DNA from: Pseudomonas grimontii
GTDB taxonomy: Bacteria; Pseudomonadota; Gammaproteobacteria; Pseudomonadales; Pseudomonadaceae
Direction: 5' to 3'
Assembly (NCBI RefSeq): GCF_007858185.1
Contig: NZ_VFES01000013.1
Span: 158,291 to 222,290 of the forward strand
Length of the DNA stretch: 64,000 nt
Positions within the stretch are counted from its first letter, which is position 1. Every line of letters begins with the position of its first letter. Positions 52,405-62,100 of this stretch are shown here, one piece after another. Both the position numbers and the translations under genes were made by a program. The notes under the pieces are model-generated. The model was not told where the DNA came from. It did not search any database and saw only the letters and a list, made by a program, of their open reading frames with translations.

Positions 52405-53231
52405 GCCTTGGCCGCAGCCCAGTCGATCCAGCCGAATTGCCACGTCGCCAGGATCAGCAGGCCGAACGCAATGCGGTACCAGGCAAACGCCGCATAACTG
52501 TGGCTGGCAATGAACTTGAGCAGGCCCTTGACCGCAATCATCGCGAAGATGAACGAGGTGACGAAACCGATGGCAAACACCGGCAGGTCCGCCGGCTGGA
52601 ACAGGTCGCGGTATTTGTAGCCCGAGTACACCGCCGCACCGACCATGGTCGGCATGGCCAGGAAGAACGAAAACTCGGTGGCGGTCTTGCGCGACAGGCC
52701 GAACAGCAGGCCGCCGATGATGGTCGAGCCGGAGCGCGACGTACCCGGGATCATTGCCAGGCACTGGGCAAAACCGACTTTGAGCGCATCTTTCCAGGTG
52801 ATGTCATCGACGCTTTCGGCGTGCACTTCATGCTCGCGGCGCTCGGCCCACAGCATGACGATGCCGCCGATCACCAACGCGGTGGCCACGGTGATCGGGT
52901 TGAACAGGTAGTGGTGGATCAGGTCGGCAAAAATCACCCCCAGCACGACAGCCGGCAGGAACGCGATCAGCAGGTTGATCGTGAAGCGCTGGGCGTTGCG
53001 CTGGGTCGGCAACCCGGTGACCACATCGAGGATCTTGCGCCGGAACTCCCATACCACCGCCAGGATGGCGCCCAGCTGGATGATGATGTTGAACGCCATG
53101 GCGCGCTCGCCGCCGAAGTCGAGCAAGTCGGCGACGATAATCTGGTGGCCGGTACTGGAGATCGGCAGGAACTCCGTAAGCCCCTCCACTACGCCAAGAA
53201 TCAATGCCTGAATGGCGGTCCAAAAATCCAT
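52401..53231 (-). CDS. uppP: Undecaprenyl-diphosphatase UppP (BacA)
   Basis: A 276-residue, eight-helix membrane enzyme that recycles the undecaprenyl carrier for peptidoglycan and O-antigen synthesis. ATG 53231 (GGGGG-AAAC upstream) is preferred over the longer frame. Both catalytic motifs are present: EGLTEFLPISSTGH near residue 17 and PGTSRSGST near residue 165. Bacitracin resistance is associated with this family. The DUF1294 gene follows in the same operon. Confidence 0.95.
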   Translation of the reverse strand: MDFWTAIQALILGVVEGLTEFLPISSTGHQIIVADLLDFGGERAMAFNIIIQLGAILAVVWEFRRKILDVVTGLPTQRNAQRFTINLLIAFLPAVVLGVIFADLIHHYLFNPITVATALVIGGIVMLWAERREHEVHAESVDDITWKDALKVGFAQCLAMIPGTSRSGSTIIGGLLFGLSRKTATEFSFFLAMPTMVGAAVYSGYKYRDLFQPADLPVFAIGFVTSFIFAMIAVKGLLKFIASHSYAAFAWYRIAFGLLILATWQFGWIDWAAAKA

Positions 53232-53463
53232 GTTTCCCCCAAAGGTCATGCGCCGTGGCATGCCTTGTTAGTCTTTTTTAATGGTTCACTGACGACGAGC
53301 ACACTGAAGGCCCAGTGTTGATAATGGTCAACGCCGGACTGCAAAAATTCTGTGAAAATCAAGCAGCACTCAGGTTTTGCGATTTCAGGCCGAAAGCCTA
53401 TCAGACAAGGCGTAAAAGTCGATGCGACGCCCACAATTATAAAAAGCCCGGAGTGACAGGACG

Positions 53464-55098
53464 ATGAACAGTTTGCGCAATATGTCGATCAGCCGACGCC
53501 TCTGGCTGATCCTGATAGTCGCCGTGCTGATGCTGCTGGCCTTGGGTTTATTGATGCTCAAGCAGATCCATGACGACCTCTACCAGGCCAAGCGCCAACA
53601 GACCCAGCACGTGGTCCAGACCGCCAGCGGGATCCTGACGTTTTATCACAGCCTCGAAACCACTGGCGTGATGACCCGCGACGCCGCGCAAAAACAAGCC
53701 CTGAGCGCGGTGCGCGGCTTGCGCTATGACCACGACGACTATTTCTGGATCAACGACCTCACGCCCGTGATGATCATGCACCCGGCCAACCCCAAGCTGG
53801 ACGGCCAGAACCTCTCGGCCATCCGCGACCCCGACGGGTTTGCCGTGTTCAACGAGTTCGTGAGCCTGGCCAAGGCCAAGGGCGCCGGCATCATCAATTA
53901 CCGTTGGCCGAAACCGGGTGCCGAGGCGCCGGTGGCGAAAACCTCGTATATCCAACTGTTCGAACCCTGGGGCTGGATCATCGGCTCCGGCGTGTACGTG
54001 GACGATGTGCAGGCCGAGTTCAACGGCCAGGTATGGAAAACCTCATTTATCGGCCTGGGCATTGCGCTGGTGATGGCCTTGCTGGTGTCGCTGATTGCCC
54101 GCAGTATCGTGCGCCCCTTGCAGGATGCGGTAAACGCCATGGGCAATATCGCCAGCGGCGAAAGCGACCTGACCCGCAGCCTCGACACCCATGGCCGCGA
54201 CGAAGTCACCCAGCTGGCCCAACACTTCAATACCTTCACCGCCAAGCTGCGCCAGGTGGTGAGCCAGTTGCAGGCGTGCGCCAACGCCTTGGGCCAGTCG
54301 TCCACGGAGCTGGGCAACAACGCCAGCCAGGCCCATGACCGCAGCCAGCAGCAGTCGCAGCAGATGGAACTGGTGGCCACCGCCATCAACGAGGTCACCT
54401 ACGGCGTGCAGGACGTGGCCAAGAACGCCGAACACGCCGCCAGCGAAATGCGCGACGCCCAGGCCCAGGCGCAGCAAGGCCAGGTCAATATCGACGGCAG
54501 CCTGCAGCGGATCGATCAGCTCTCCACCACCATCAGCCAGGCGGTGGAAGTGATCCGCACCCTGTCCAGCGAAAGCACGCAAATCGGTGGCGTGTTGGAA
54601 GTGATCCGCTCCATCGCCGACCAGACCAACCTGCTGGCCCTGAACGCCGCCATCGAAGCCGCGCGCGCCGGGGAACAAGGCCGTGGTTTTGCCGTGGTGG
54701 CCGACGAGGTGCGCCTGCTGGCCCAGCGCACGCAAAAATCCACCGCCGAGATCCAGGCGATGATCGAGCGCCTACAAGGCCACTCGGAAGCGGCGGTGAA
54801 GGTGATCAGCGACAGCCACAGCGCCTCGCAACTGACCATCGAACAAGCCGGCCAGGCCGGTGCCAGCCTGACAGCCATCGGCCAGGCCCTGCACAACCTC
54901 AACGGCCTGAACGCGTCGATTGCCAGCGCCACCCTGCAACAGGCCCATGTGGTGGAAGACATCAACCAGAACGTCACCCAGGCCGCCGGCTTGTCCCACA
55001 GCACCGCATTGGCAGCGGAACAATCCAGCGTCGCCAGCGTGCATTTGCGCGGGCTGAGCGAACAGCTCGACGGCCTGCTACGCCAATTCAAGGTCTAG
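53464..55098 (+). CDS. Methyl-accepting chemotaxis protein (single-cache type)
   Basis: A 544-residue chemoreceptor. Membrane helix 1 at about residues 13-32, a periplasmic sCache_2-type sensor at about 35-185 (YDHDDYFWINDLTPVMIMHP and FEPWGWIIGSGVYVDDVQAE are typical), membrane helix 2 at about 190-212, HAMP (RPLQDAVNAMGNIASGESDL), then the signalling hairpin with IRSIADQTNLLALNAAIEAA RAGEQG. No CheR-tethering pentapeptide is visible at the C-terminus. Ligands of such sensors are often small carboxylates. It is a single gene ending just before a REP hairpin. Confidence 0.92.
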   Translation: MNSLRNMSISRRLWLILIVAVLMLLALGLLMLKQIHDDLYQAKRQQTQHVVQTASGILTFYHSLETTGVMTRDAAQKQALSAVRGLRYDHDDYFWINDLTPVMIMHPANPKLDGQNLSAIRDPDGFAVFNEFVSLAKAKGAGIINYRWPKPGAEAPVAKTSYIQLFEPWGWIIGSGVYVDDVQAEFNGQVWKTSFIGLGIALVMALLVSLIARSIVRPLQDAVNAMGNIASGESDLTRSLDTHGRDEVTQLAQHFNTFTAKLRQVVSQLQACANALGQSSTELGNNASQAHDRSQQQSQQMELVATAINEVTYGVQDVAKNAEHAASEMRDAQAQAQQGQVNIDGSLQRIDQLSTTISQAVEVIRTLSSESTQIGGVLEVIRSIADQTNLLALNAAIEAARAGEQGRGFAVVADEVRLLAQRTQKSTAEIQAMIERLQGHSEAAVKVISDSHSASQLTIEQAGQAGASLTAIGQALHNLNGLNASIASATLQQAHVVEDINQNVTQAAGLSHSTALAAEQSSVASVHLRGLSEQLDGLLRQFKV

Positions 55099-55110
55099 CG
55101 CAGTCCAACC

Positions 55111-55140
55111 TGTGGGAGGGGGCTAGCCCTTCCCACATTT
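55111..55140. repeat. Single REP hairpin
   Basis: TGTGGGAGGGGGCTAGCCC and TTCCCACATTT form an imperfect hairpin, 12 bp after the chemoreceptor stop. It may protect or end that transcript. Confidence 0.65.
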
Positions 55141-55153
55141 ACCCTCCAGTGTT

Positions 55154-55181
55154 TTGAAGATTGCTTACCTCTGGTTACAAT
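55154..55181 (+). promoter_or_regulatory. Sigma-70 promoter of pnuC
   Basis: TTGAAG (55154-55159), a 16-bp spacer and TACAAT (55176-55181) lie 33 bp before the pnuC ATG. No riboswitch-sized leader fits between this promoter and the gene. Confidence 0.6.
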
Positions 55182-55213
55182 CCCCGCCCTCTCTCATTTC
55201 CCAAGGAACCGCC

Positions 55214-55777
55214 ATGTCCGGGCTTGAACTGTTCGCCGCCGCCCTGGGGGTGATCGCTGTCTGGCTGACGGTCAAACAAAACCCCTGGTGCTGGCCCATC
55301 GGCCTGGTGATGGTGTTGCTGTACACCTGGGTGTTCTATGACGTGAAACTCTATTCCGACATGCTGCTGCAGGTGGTCTACGCCGCCTTGCAAGTCTATG
55401 GCTGGTGGCAGTGGACCCGCGCCGGCGAGGTCAAGCAAGGCCGCCAGGTCACCAGCCTGGGAGTGCCGGCGATCATGACCAGCCTGGCGGTCGGCGCGGT
55501 CGGCAGCCTGCTGCTGGGCGCTGCGATGGCGCACTGGACCGACGCCGCGCAACCCTGGCTCGATGCCGCCCTCACCGGTTTCAGCCTGGTGGCGCAACTG
55601 TGGATGGCGCAGAAACGCGTGCAATGCTGGCCGCTGTGGATTGCCGTGGACGTGATTTTCGTCGGGCTGTTCCTCTACAAAGGCCTCTATCTCACCGCCG
55701 TCCTTTATGCACTGTTCACCGTGATCGCTGTGCAAGGCTGGCGTGAATGGCGCGCCGACCCGGCGTTGCAACCATGA
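55214..55777 (+). CDS. pnuC: Nicotinamide riboside transporter PnuC
   Basis: A 187-residue inner-membrane protein of about seven helices, from ATG 55214 with AAGGA 6 bp upstream. It has the family pattern WLTVKQNPWCWPIGLVMVLL, YSDMLLQVVYAALQVYGWWQ W and WPLWIAVDVIFVGLFLYKGL. PnuC proteins let nicotinamide riboside in by facilitated diffusion, with capture by phosphorylation. A NadR-type kinase gene overlaps its stop (ATGA), which supports this substrate over thiamine. Confidence 0.88.
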   Translation: MSGLELFAAALGVIAVWLTVKQNPWCWPIGLVMVLLYTWVFYDVKLYSDMLLQVVYAALQVYGWWQWTRAGEVKQGRQVTSLGVPAIMTSLAVGAVGSLLLGAAMAHWTDAAQPWLDAALTGFSLVAQLWMAQKRVQCWPLWIAVDVIFVGLFLYKGLYLTAVLYALFTVIAVQGWREWRADPALQP

Positions 55778-56298
55778 AGGTGGTGGTACTGGCCGGCCCC
55801 GAATCCAGCGGTAAAAGCTGGCTGGCCGCCGAGTTGCACGCGCATTTCGGCGGGCTGATGGTGCGTGAATACGTGCGCGATTTCATGGACCACCACCAGC
55901 GCGACACCAGTCTGGCGGATATTCCGGCCATCGCCCACGGCCAACTGGCCTGGGAAGATGCCGCCCGCGCCCAGCAGCCGCACCTGCTGGTCCTCGACAC
56001 GCACCTGCTGACCAACAAACTGTGGAGCCAGACCCTGTTCGGTGACTACCCGGCGTGGCTGGACGACGAACTGCTGGCGCGGCACTACGACCTGCACCTG
56101 CTGCTATCGCCGGACGATGTGGAATGGACTGCCGATGGCCAACGCTGCCAGCCGGAACTGGCCGACCGCCAGGCGTTTTTCCAGGGCAGCCTGGCGTGGA
56201 TGCAGCAGCATCGACAGGCGGTTGTGGTGATTCGGGGGGATTGGGAAGCGCGCAAACAGGCGGCGTTTTCAGCAGTGGAACACCTGCTTCAACCATAA
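55774..56298 (+). CDS. NadR-type ribosylnicotinamide kinase (P-loop ATPase)
   Basis: A 174-residue P-loop protein from ATG 55774 (a longer frame starts at 55747 inside pnuC). It starts MKVVVLAGPESSGKSWLAAE with Walker A GPESSGKS, then VREYVRDFMDHHQ and LVLDTHLLTNKLWSQTLFGD, resembling the C-terminal kinase domain of NadR. The adenylyltransferase and DNA-binding domains of full NadR are absent, so it would trap imported nicotinamide riboside as the mononucleotide. It is coupled to pnuC. Confidence 0.85.
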   Translation: MKVVVLAGPESSGKSWLAAELHAHFGGLMVREYVRDFMDHHQRDTSLADIPAIAHGQLAWEDAARAQQPHLLVLDTHLLTNKLWSQTLFGDYPAWLDDELLARHYDLHLLLSPDDVEWTADGQRCQPELADRQAFFQGSLAWMQQHRQAVVVIRGDWEARKQAAFSAVEHLLQP

Positions 56299-56310
56299 CA
56301 CTGTCCTCAC

Positions 56311-56560
56311 TGTGGGAGGGGGCTTGCCCGAATGCCAGTCAGTTAAGAGATAGAACGGGCAAACAGTAACCTGTGGCGAGCGGGCTTGTCGAATCGTCGC
56401 ACCGCCCGCGTTGGGCTGCGCAGCAGCGCCCCGGACCTGCCTGGCACACTGCAGCGCTCTTATTGGGGCTGCTTCGCAGCCCAACGCGGGGCAAGCCCGC
56501 TCGCCACAGTTACAGTGTTCCTCCTTAACTGACTGGCATTAGGGCAAGCCCCCTCCCACA
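56311..56560. repeat. 250-bp composite REP palindrome
   Basis: Outer arms of 37 bp (56311-56347 and 56524-56560) are inverted copies with one mismatch and contain gtgggagggggcttgccc plus aatgccagtcagttaag. Inner arms (about 56371-56425 and 56470-56509) carry the gagcgggcttg...cgttgggctgcg motif; the left one holds the 16-base block at 56389-56404. The central loop (56426-56470) is shared with the element at 63844-64000. It fills the gap between the kinase gene and ggt, both of which end here. Confidence 0.8.
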
Positions 56561-56579
56561 TTTTTGACCGTGTCAGGCT

Positions 56580-58304
56580 TTAGTAGCCCAGCGACAGGCC
56601 GGTATTACGACGCGGGTCATTCGCGCCATAGAAGCGGTTGCTGCCCACCGGTTTACCGTCCAGGGAGGGGGCGCCCACCAGGATCGCCGCCAAGTGGTTG
56701 GCGTCCTGCGGCCCGGCAAACTTATGACCCCAGCTTTCCAGAATCTTCTGGGTGTCCGGGCTGACGGCGAAGGTCTCAAGGTTGGTGGTTTCCGGCATCC
56801 ACTGCTGGTGGAAACGCGGCGCGTCCACGGCTTCCTGGATGTTCATCTTGTAGTCGATGACATTCAGGATGGTCAGCAAGGTGGCGGTAATAATGCGGCT
56901 GCCGCCCGGCGTACCCACGACCATCACGGCCTTGCCGTCCTTGGTCACGATGGTCGGGCTCATCGACGACAGCGGCGCCTTGCCCGGTGCGATGGCGTTG
57001 GCTTCACCCTGGACCAGGCCGTACATGTTCGGCACGCCGACCTTGACGGTGAAGTCGTCCATTTCATCGTTGAGAATCACCCCGGTCTTGCTGGCCATCA
57101 CCCCTGCACCGAACCAGTCGTTGAGGGTGTAGGTCACCGAGACCGCGTTGCCCCACTTGTCGACGATGGAATAGTGAGTGGTGTTGTTGCCCTCGTGGGG
57201 CGACACGCCCGGCTTGATCGCCTGGGAATCCCCGGCCTTGTGCGGCTCGATGGCGTCACGCAGTTTGGCCGCGTAGTTCTTGTCCAGCAGATGCTCGATC
57301 GGGTTCTTGACGAAATCCGGATCGCCCAGGTAGCTGTTACGGTCCACGTAGGCGTGGCGCATGGCTTCGATCTGGTAGTGCAGGCCCTGGGCCGAGTGAT
57401 AGCCCAGGTCGGCCATCGGGTAGCCTTCGAGGATGTTCATGATCTGGCAGATCACCACACCGCCCGAGCTTGGCGGCGGTGCCGAGACCACGTGGTAGCC
57501 ACGGTAATCGCACTCGATGGGCGCCAGTTCGCGGGTCTTGTATTTGTCGAGGTCGGCCTGGGTGATGATGCCCTTGCCGGCTTGGCTGGAGTCCACCAGG
57601 GCCTTGGCGACCCAACCTTTATAGAAACCGTCGGTGCCCTTGGCGGAGATTTCCTTCAGGGTCTTGGCCAGGTCTTTCTGCACCAGCTTCTGGCCGACCT
57701 GCATCGGCTGGCCGTTGTGCAGGAAAATCCCGCGCATGTCCTTGTCTTTTTCGAACTCGCCGGTGGCGGTGTGCAGCAGGTCGATATCCCCCTGCTCCAG
57801 GGCAAAGCCGTTTTCCGCCAGCTTGATCGCCGGGGCAATCACCTGGGCGCGCTTGAGGGTGCCGTACTTGCTCAGGGCCAGCTCCATGCCGGACACGGTG
57901 CCGGGCACGCCGACGGCCAGGTGGCCCTTGGCACTCAGGCCTTCGACAACATTGCCGGCCTTGTCCAGGTACATGTCAGCGGTGGCTGCCAACGGGGCTT
58001 TTTCGCGGAAGTCGAGGAAGGTCTTGCGCCCGTCCGCCAGTTGCACGGTCATGAACCCGCCGCCGCCCAGGTTCCCTGCCGCCGGGTACACCACTGCCAG
58101 CGCGTAGCCGACCGCCACCGCGGCATCGACCGCATTACCGCCGGCCTTGAGTACATCCACGCCGACATGCGTGGCCAAATGCTGGGCGGTCACCACCATG
58201 CCATTTTCACCGGCCACCGGCGCCTGGGAAGCGGCTTGCACGCCGCTGACCGTCAGCACCAAGGCGGTGGCAATTAATGTGTGGCTGAAGGGTTGGTATT
58301 TCAT
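56580..58304 (-). CDS. ggt: Gamma-glutamyltransferase
   Basis: A 574-residue periplasmic enzyme with signal peptide (HTLIATALVLTVSGVQAASQ). It is made as a proenzyme that cleaves itself before the nucleophile Thr in GNNTTHYSIVDKWGNAVSVT. Other family segments are GGNAVDAAVAVGYALAVVYP AAGNLGGGGF, PPPSSGGVVICQIMNILEGY and VMVVGTPGGSRIITATLL. It hydrolyses or transfers the gamma-glutamyl group of glutathione and related peptides. It is divergent from a TetR gene across 160 bp. Confidence 0.95.
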   Translation of the reverse strand: MKYQPFSHTLIATALVLTVSGVQAASQAPVAGENGMVVTAQHLATHVGVDVLKAGGNAVDAAVAVGYALAVVYPAAGNLGGGGFMTVQLADGRKTFLDFREKAPLAATADMYLDKAGNVVEGLSAKGHLAVGVPGTVSGMELALSKYGTLKRAQVIAPAIKLAENGFALEQGDIDLLHTATGEFEKDKDMRGIFLHNGQPMQVGQKLVQKDLAKTLKEISAKGTDGFYKGWVAKALVDSSQAGKGIITQADLDKYKTRELAPIECDYRGYHVVSAPPPSSGGVVICQIMNILEGYPMADLGYHSAQGLHYQIEAMRHAYVDRNSYLGDPDFVKNPIEHLLDKNYAAKLRDAIEPHKAGDSQAIKPGVSPHEGNNTTHYSIVDKWGNAVSVTYTLNDWFGAGVMASKTGVILNDEMDDFTVKVGVPNMYGLVQGEANAIAPGKAPLSSMSPTIVTKDGKAVMVVGTPGGSRIITATLLTILNVIDYKMNIQEAVDAPRFHQQWMPETTNLETFAVSPDTQKILESWGHKFAGPQDANHLAAILVGAPSLDGKPVGSNRFYGANDPRRNTGLSLGY

Positions 58305-58464
58305 CCATGGCTACTCTAGTTATTGAGATGCACCAAAATAGCCCGGCCTAAATTTAATCCCCAGCGCAATGGCGTTTTTATTACAGAACCTGTCGGTCAT
58401 AGAACGGAGCGGAAAAAGCCCATGCTATATTTCGCGCCCAAACTGTCCTGCAAGGCGTTTTGAC

Positions 58465-59112
58465 ATGGCGATCAAGAAGACCGGAATTCGTGCCCAACAG
58501 GCCGACCAGACGCGTTCGCGCATCTTGCAGGCGGCGGTCAAGGTGTTCACCCGCGACGGCTATTCCGGGGGGCGCGTCGACACCATTTCCAAGGAGGCCG
58601 ACTCCAACGACCGTATGCTCTATTACTATTTCGGCAGCAAGGAACACCTGTTCGTCTGCGTGCTGGAACACACCTACGAGCAGTTCAACAGGGCCGAAAG
58701 CAAACTCAAACTGGACCTGGCTGCGCCGGTGCAGGCCCTGCGCGAGCTGGTCGCGTTTATCTGGACCTACTACGTCAAGCACCCGGAGTTCGTGGCGATC
58801 CTGAGCATCGAGAACCTGCACCAGGGCAAGCACGCCAAGCAGTCCGGCGAACTGCGCAGGCTGTCGGGGGAAGCGGTCGGCGTGCTGCGCCCGATCATCG
58901 AAGCCGGCCAGGCCCAAGGCGTGTTCCGCGAGGATGTCGACCTCAAGCACGTGTACTTGATGATCGCCTCGCTGTGCTACTTCTATAACTCCAACCGCCA
59001 CACCCTCAGCTCATTCCTCGGGGAAGACCTGTCGAACAAGACCCCGCAGCAGGACTGGCTGGCCTTTATCAGCGACCTGGTGGTACGCGGCGTCACCCCC
59101 CTCCCACACTAA
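58465..59112 (+). CDS. TetR-family regulator
   Basis: A 215-residue regulator from ATG 58465 (MAIKKTGIRAQQADQTRSRI); the frame runs back to 58369 without a better start. The helix-turn-helix is GGRVDTISKEADSNDRMLYY YFGSKEHL. The C-terminal half (LRELVAFIWTYYVKHPEFVA, VYLMIASLCYFYNSNRHTLS) is of the TetR_C type found in RutR-like repressors. It is divergent from ggt and convergent with nicB (4-bp overlap of ends). In P. putida a TetR protein, NicS, controls nicAB, so this could be its counterpart, but that is only positional inference. Confidence 0.87.
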   Translation: MAIKKTGIRAQQADQTRSRILQAAVKVFTRDGYSGGRVDTISKEADSNDRMLYYYFGSKEHLFVCVLEHTYEQFNRAESKLKLDLAAPVQALRELVAFIWTYYVKHPEFVAILSIENLHQGKHAKQSGELRRLSGEAVGVLRPIIEAGQAQGVFREDVDLKHVYLMIASLCYFYNSNRHTLSSFLGEDLSNKTPQQDWLAFISDLVVRGVTPLPH

Positions 59113-62100
59113 TGAGTGCCAGGGTTGGCGCGCAGGTGCGCAACCTTCTGTTCCAACCCATTCCACGTCGGCGCATTCGGCGCAAACCGCCCGCGCAGGT
59201 ACGCCACCAGATCCGCCACCTGGCTATTCGACAAACTGTCCTTGAAGCCCGGCATGTAGCCCAGATCCTCGGTCGCCGGATTGCTGATGCCTTGCAGGAT
59301 TACCTTGATCAAATTGTCCGGCTGGTCGCTGTGCACGTTGGTATTGGTCGCCAGCGACGGGCTCACCCCGAACAACGTCGGCCCCAGCCCGTCGGCGTGG
59401 CAGGCCTTGCACGCCCCTTCGAACACGCGCCGGCCATTGGGATTTGGCAGCGTGGTCGCCACCTGTACTTGCGCAACGGCTTCGCCCTTCAGCGACGCCA
59501 GGTACACCGCCATGGCGCGGATATCCGCCTTGGGCAGTTTCGACAACTCACTCACCACCGGCCCCATCGGGCCTGCCGCTACGCCGTGTGCATCGGAATA
59601 GCCGGTGCTCAGGTAAGTGAATAGCTGGTCCTCGGTCCACGGCGTCGGCGCCTTGGACAACCCTGTCAACGCCGGCGCTTCCCAACCATCGACCGTACCG
59701 CCGGCCAGGAACGCCTTGCCGCCCTTCTCGGCCCCCATCAGGTTGCGTGGCGAATGGCACGCGGCGCAGTGGCCCAAGCCGTTCACCAGATAATTGCCGC
59801 GATTCCACTGCTCACCACGTTCAGGCTGCAAAGTGATTTCACCGCGCCGCAGATTCAGGGCATTCCACCCCGCCATCAGCGGCCGGAGATTGAACGGAAA
59901 AACCATGGCATTCGGCGTCGGCGCCTGGCTGACCGGCGCCTGGGACATCAGGTAGGCGTACAGCGCCTGCATATCCGCATCGTTGATATTGCGAAACGCC
60001 GTGTAGGGAAACGCCGGGTACAGGTTGCGCCCGTCGCGGCCAATGCCATCGCGCATCGCCCGCTCAAAGGCCGGGTACGACCAGGCGCCGATGCCGGTGT
60101 TTACATCCGGGGTGATATTGCTGCTGTACAGCGTGCCGAACGGTGTCTCCATCGCCAGCCCGCCCGCGTTGGTCGCACCACCCGGCGCCGTATGGCACAC
60201 CGCGCAATCACCCACCGCCGCCAGCAGGCGTCCACGTTCCAGGGTGGCCTTGGACCAGGTGCCGGCGCTGGGCGGCGCGATGGGCGCGATTTCATTGTGA
60301 AATGGCCAGGCCGTGGCCAGCAGCGCGCCCAACGTCGCGAACAGCGCACCGAACCACCACTTGCGGCGTTTTTCCGGCGATTTGGCCGGCTCACCCGAGG
60401 CCCCGGCATTCAGCGCCGCCAGCACCCGCTCCGGGGTGATCGGCAGTTCGCGAAAACGAATCCCGGTGGCGTCGTAGATCGCATTGGCAATCGCCGCCGC
60501 GCTGGGCACCGACGCCGACTCACCCGCGCCCATGGGCGGCTGGTCCTGGCGCGGCATCATCAGCACATCGATCTGCGGCACCTCAGGGAAGGTCAGGATC
60601 GGGTACCCGCCCCACTCCTTGCTCGCTACCGTCGACTCTTCGAAGGTCACACGCTCTTTGAGCACGCGGCTGGTGGACTGGATCACATTGCCGTGGATCT
60701 GATGCTGCACGCCCGCCGGGTTGATCATCATCCCCGAGTCATGCCCGATCACCACCCGCGTCACCGACACATCGCCGGTGTGTTTGTCGATCGCCACATC
60801 CGCCACCCAGGCGGCCCACGCCGCGCCGAAGCCGGGGAACTTGCTGTGGATGTAACGCGCGTAGGCAAAGCCGCGACCGCGCAACAGGTGATCGTCACTG
60901 GCGGTTTGCATCGGCGCGGTGCGCGGTGACCAGTTGGCGCGTTCGGCGGTGGATTTCACCAGGTCGATGGCGCGCTCGTCCTTGAGATAGCGCAGGCGGT
61001 ATTCCACCGGGTCGACGCCGGCAGCGAAGGCCAGTTCATCGATATAGGATTCGTGGGCAAAGGTGTTGGGCAACGCCGACACGCCGCGCATCCACGAAGC
61101 GCGCACGATGGGCGCCATGTCGTTGATGGTCACGCGCAGGTTGTCGATGTCGTAGGGCGGAATCGAAGTGCGGTCGCCCATCTCGAACATCGCCGCCACC
61201 GGTTCGACGCGGCCGGTGAGCAGGAGTGCCAGGGTCGGTGCCCCGTTGGAGGGGTAGCTGGTTTCGAAGTCGTAGGCGGCGATGCTGCCGTCGGCATTGA
61301 GGCCGCCGTCCACCTCCATCAACTGCGCGGTGCCCTTGGGCTCCCACAGATGCTCCTGTTCGCGGCTCAGCTGTACGCGCACCGGCTTGCCCACCGCGCG
61401 GGACAGCAGCAAGGCGTCGGCGCACACATCGTCAGCGCAATTGCGGCCATAACAGCCGGAAGCCTCCATGCGGATGACGTCGATCAGCGCCTCATCGCAC
61501 TCCAGCAACCACGCCAGGTCGGCGCGCAGCAGGTGCGGGTTCTGGCTGCCGGACCACACGCGACTGCCTGTCGGCGCGTAGTCGGCCAGCCCGCAGGAGG
61601 GGCCGATGGAGCCATGCATCTGGTACGGCCACAGGTACGTGCGCGGCATGCGTTGGCTGGCATTGGCCAGGGCTGCGGCGACATTGCCTTGGTCGAGCAC
61701 CGTGCGGCGTACCCGTGGGTTGTCGCGGATGGCCTGCTCCACATCGCTCATGTCCGGCAGCGCGGTGTTCCAGGGTTTCCAATGCACCTGCAACGTCTGC
61801 GCGGCCTTGATCGCCTGCTCTTCGCGCAGCGCCACCACGCCGACAAAATCACCGATCACCACCACCGCGACGATACCGGGGATATGCGCGATGGAGTCTT
61901 CATCCACGCGCAGCAGGCTGTTGCCGACAAAGTCACCGCAATCGAGCCCGGCATACGGCGGGCGAATCACCCGGCCGTGGAGCATGCCGGGCACGCGCAT
62001 ATCGTGCACATAAGTCAGTTCGCCGGTGGCCTTGCCCGGGATGTCCACCCGCGCGGCGCCCTTGCCCACCAGGCGGTAATCCGGGGTGGCCTTGAGAGGC

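Noticed and set aside
55099..55213. Riboswitch in front of pnuC
   Set aside because: The predicted promoter leaves only about 25 bases of leader, too short, and no thiamine or NAD-II type conserved core was seen.
56694..58277. 527-codon plus-strand frame opposite ggt
   Set aside because: Antisense shadow; ggt has a signal peptide and catalytic motifs in the other strand.
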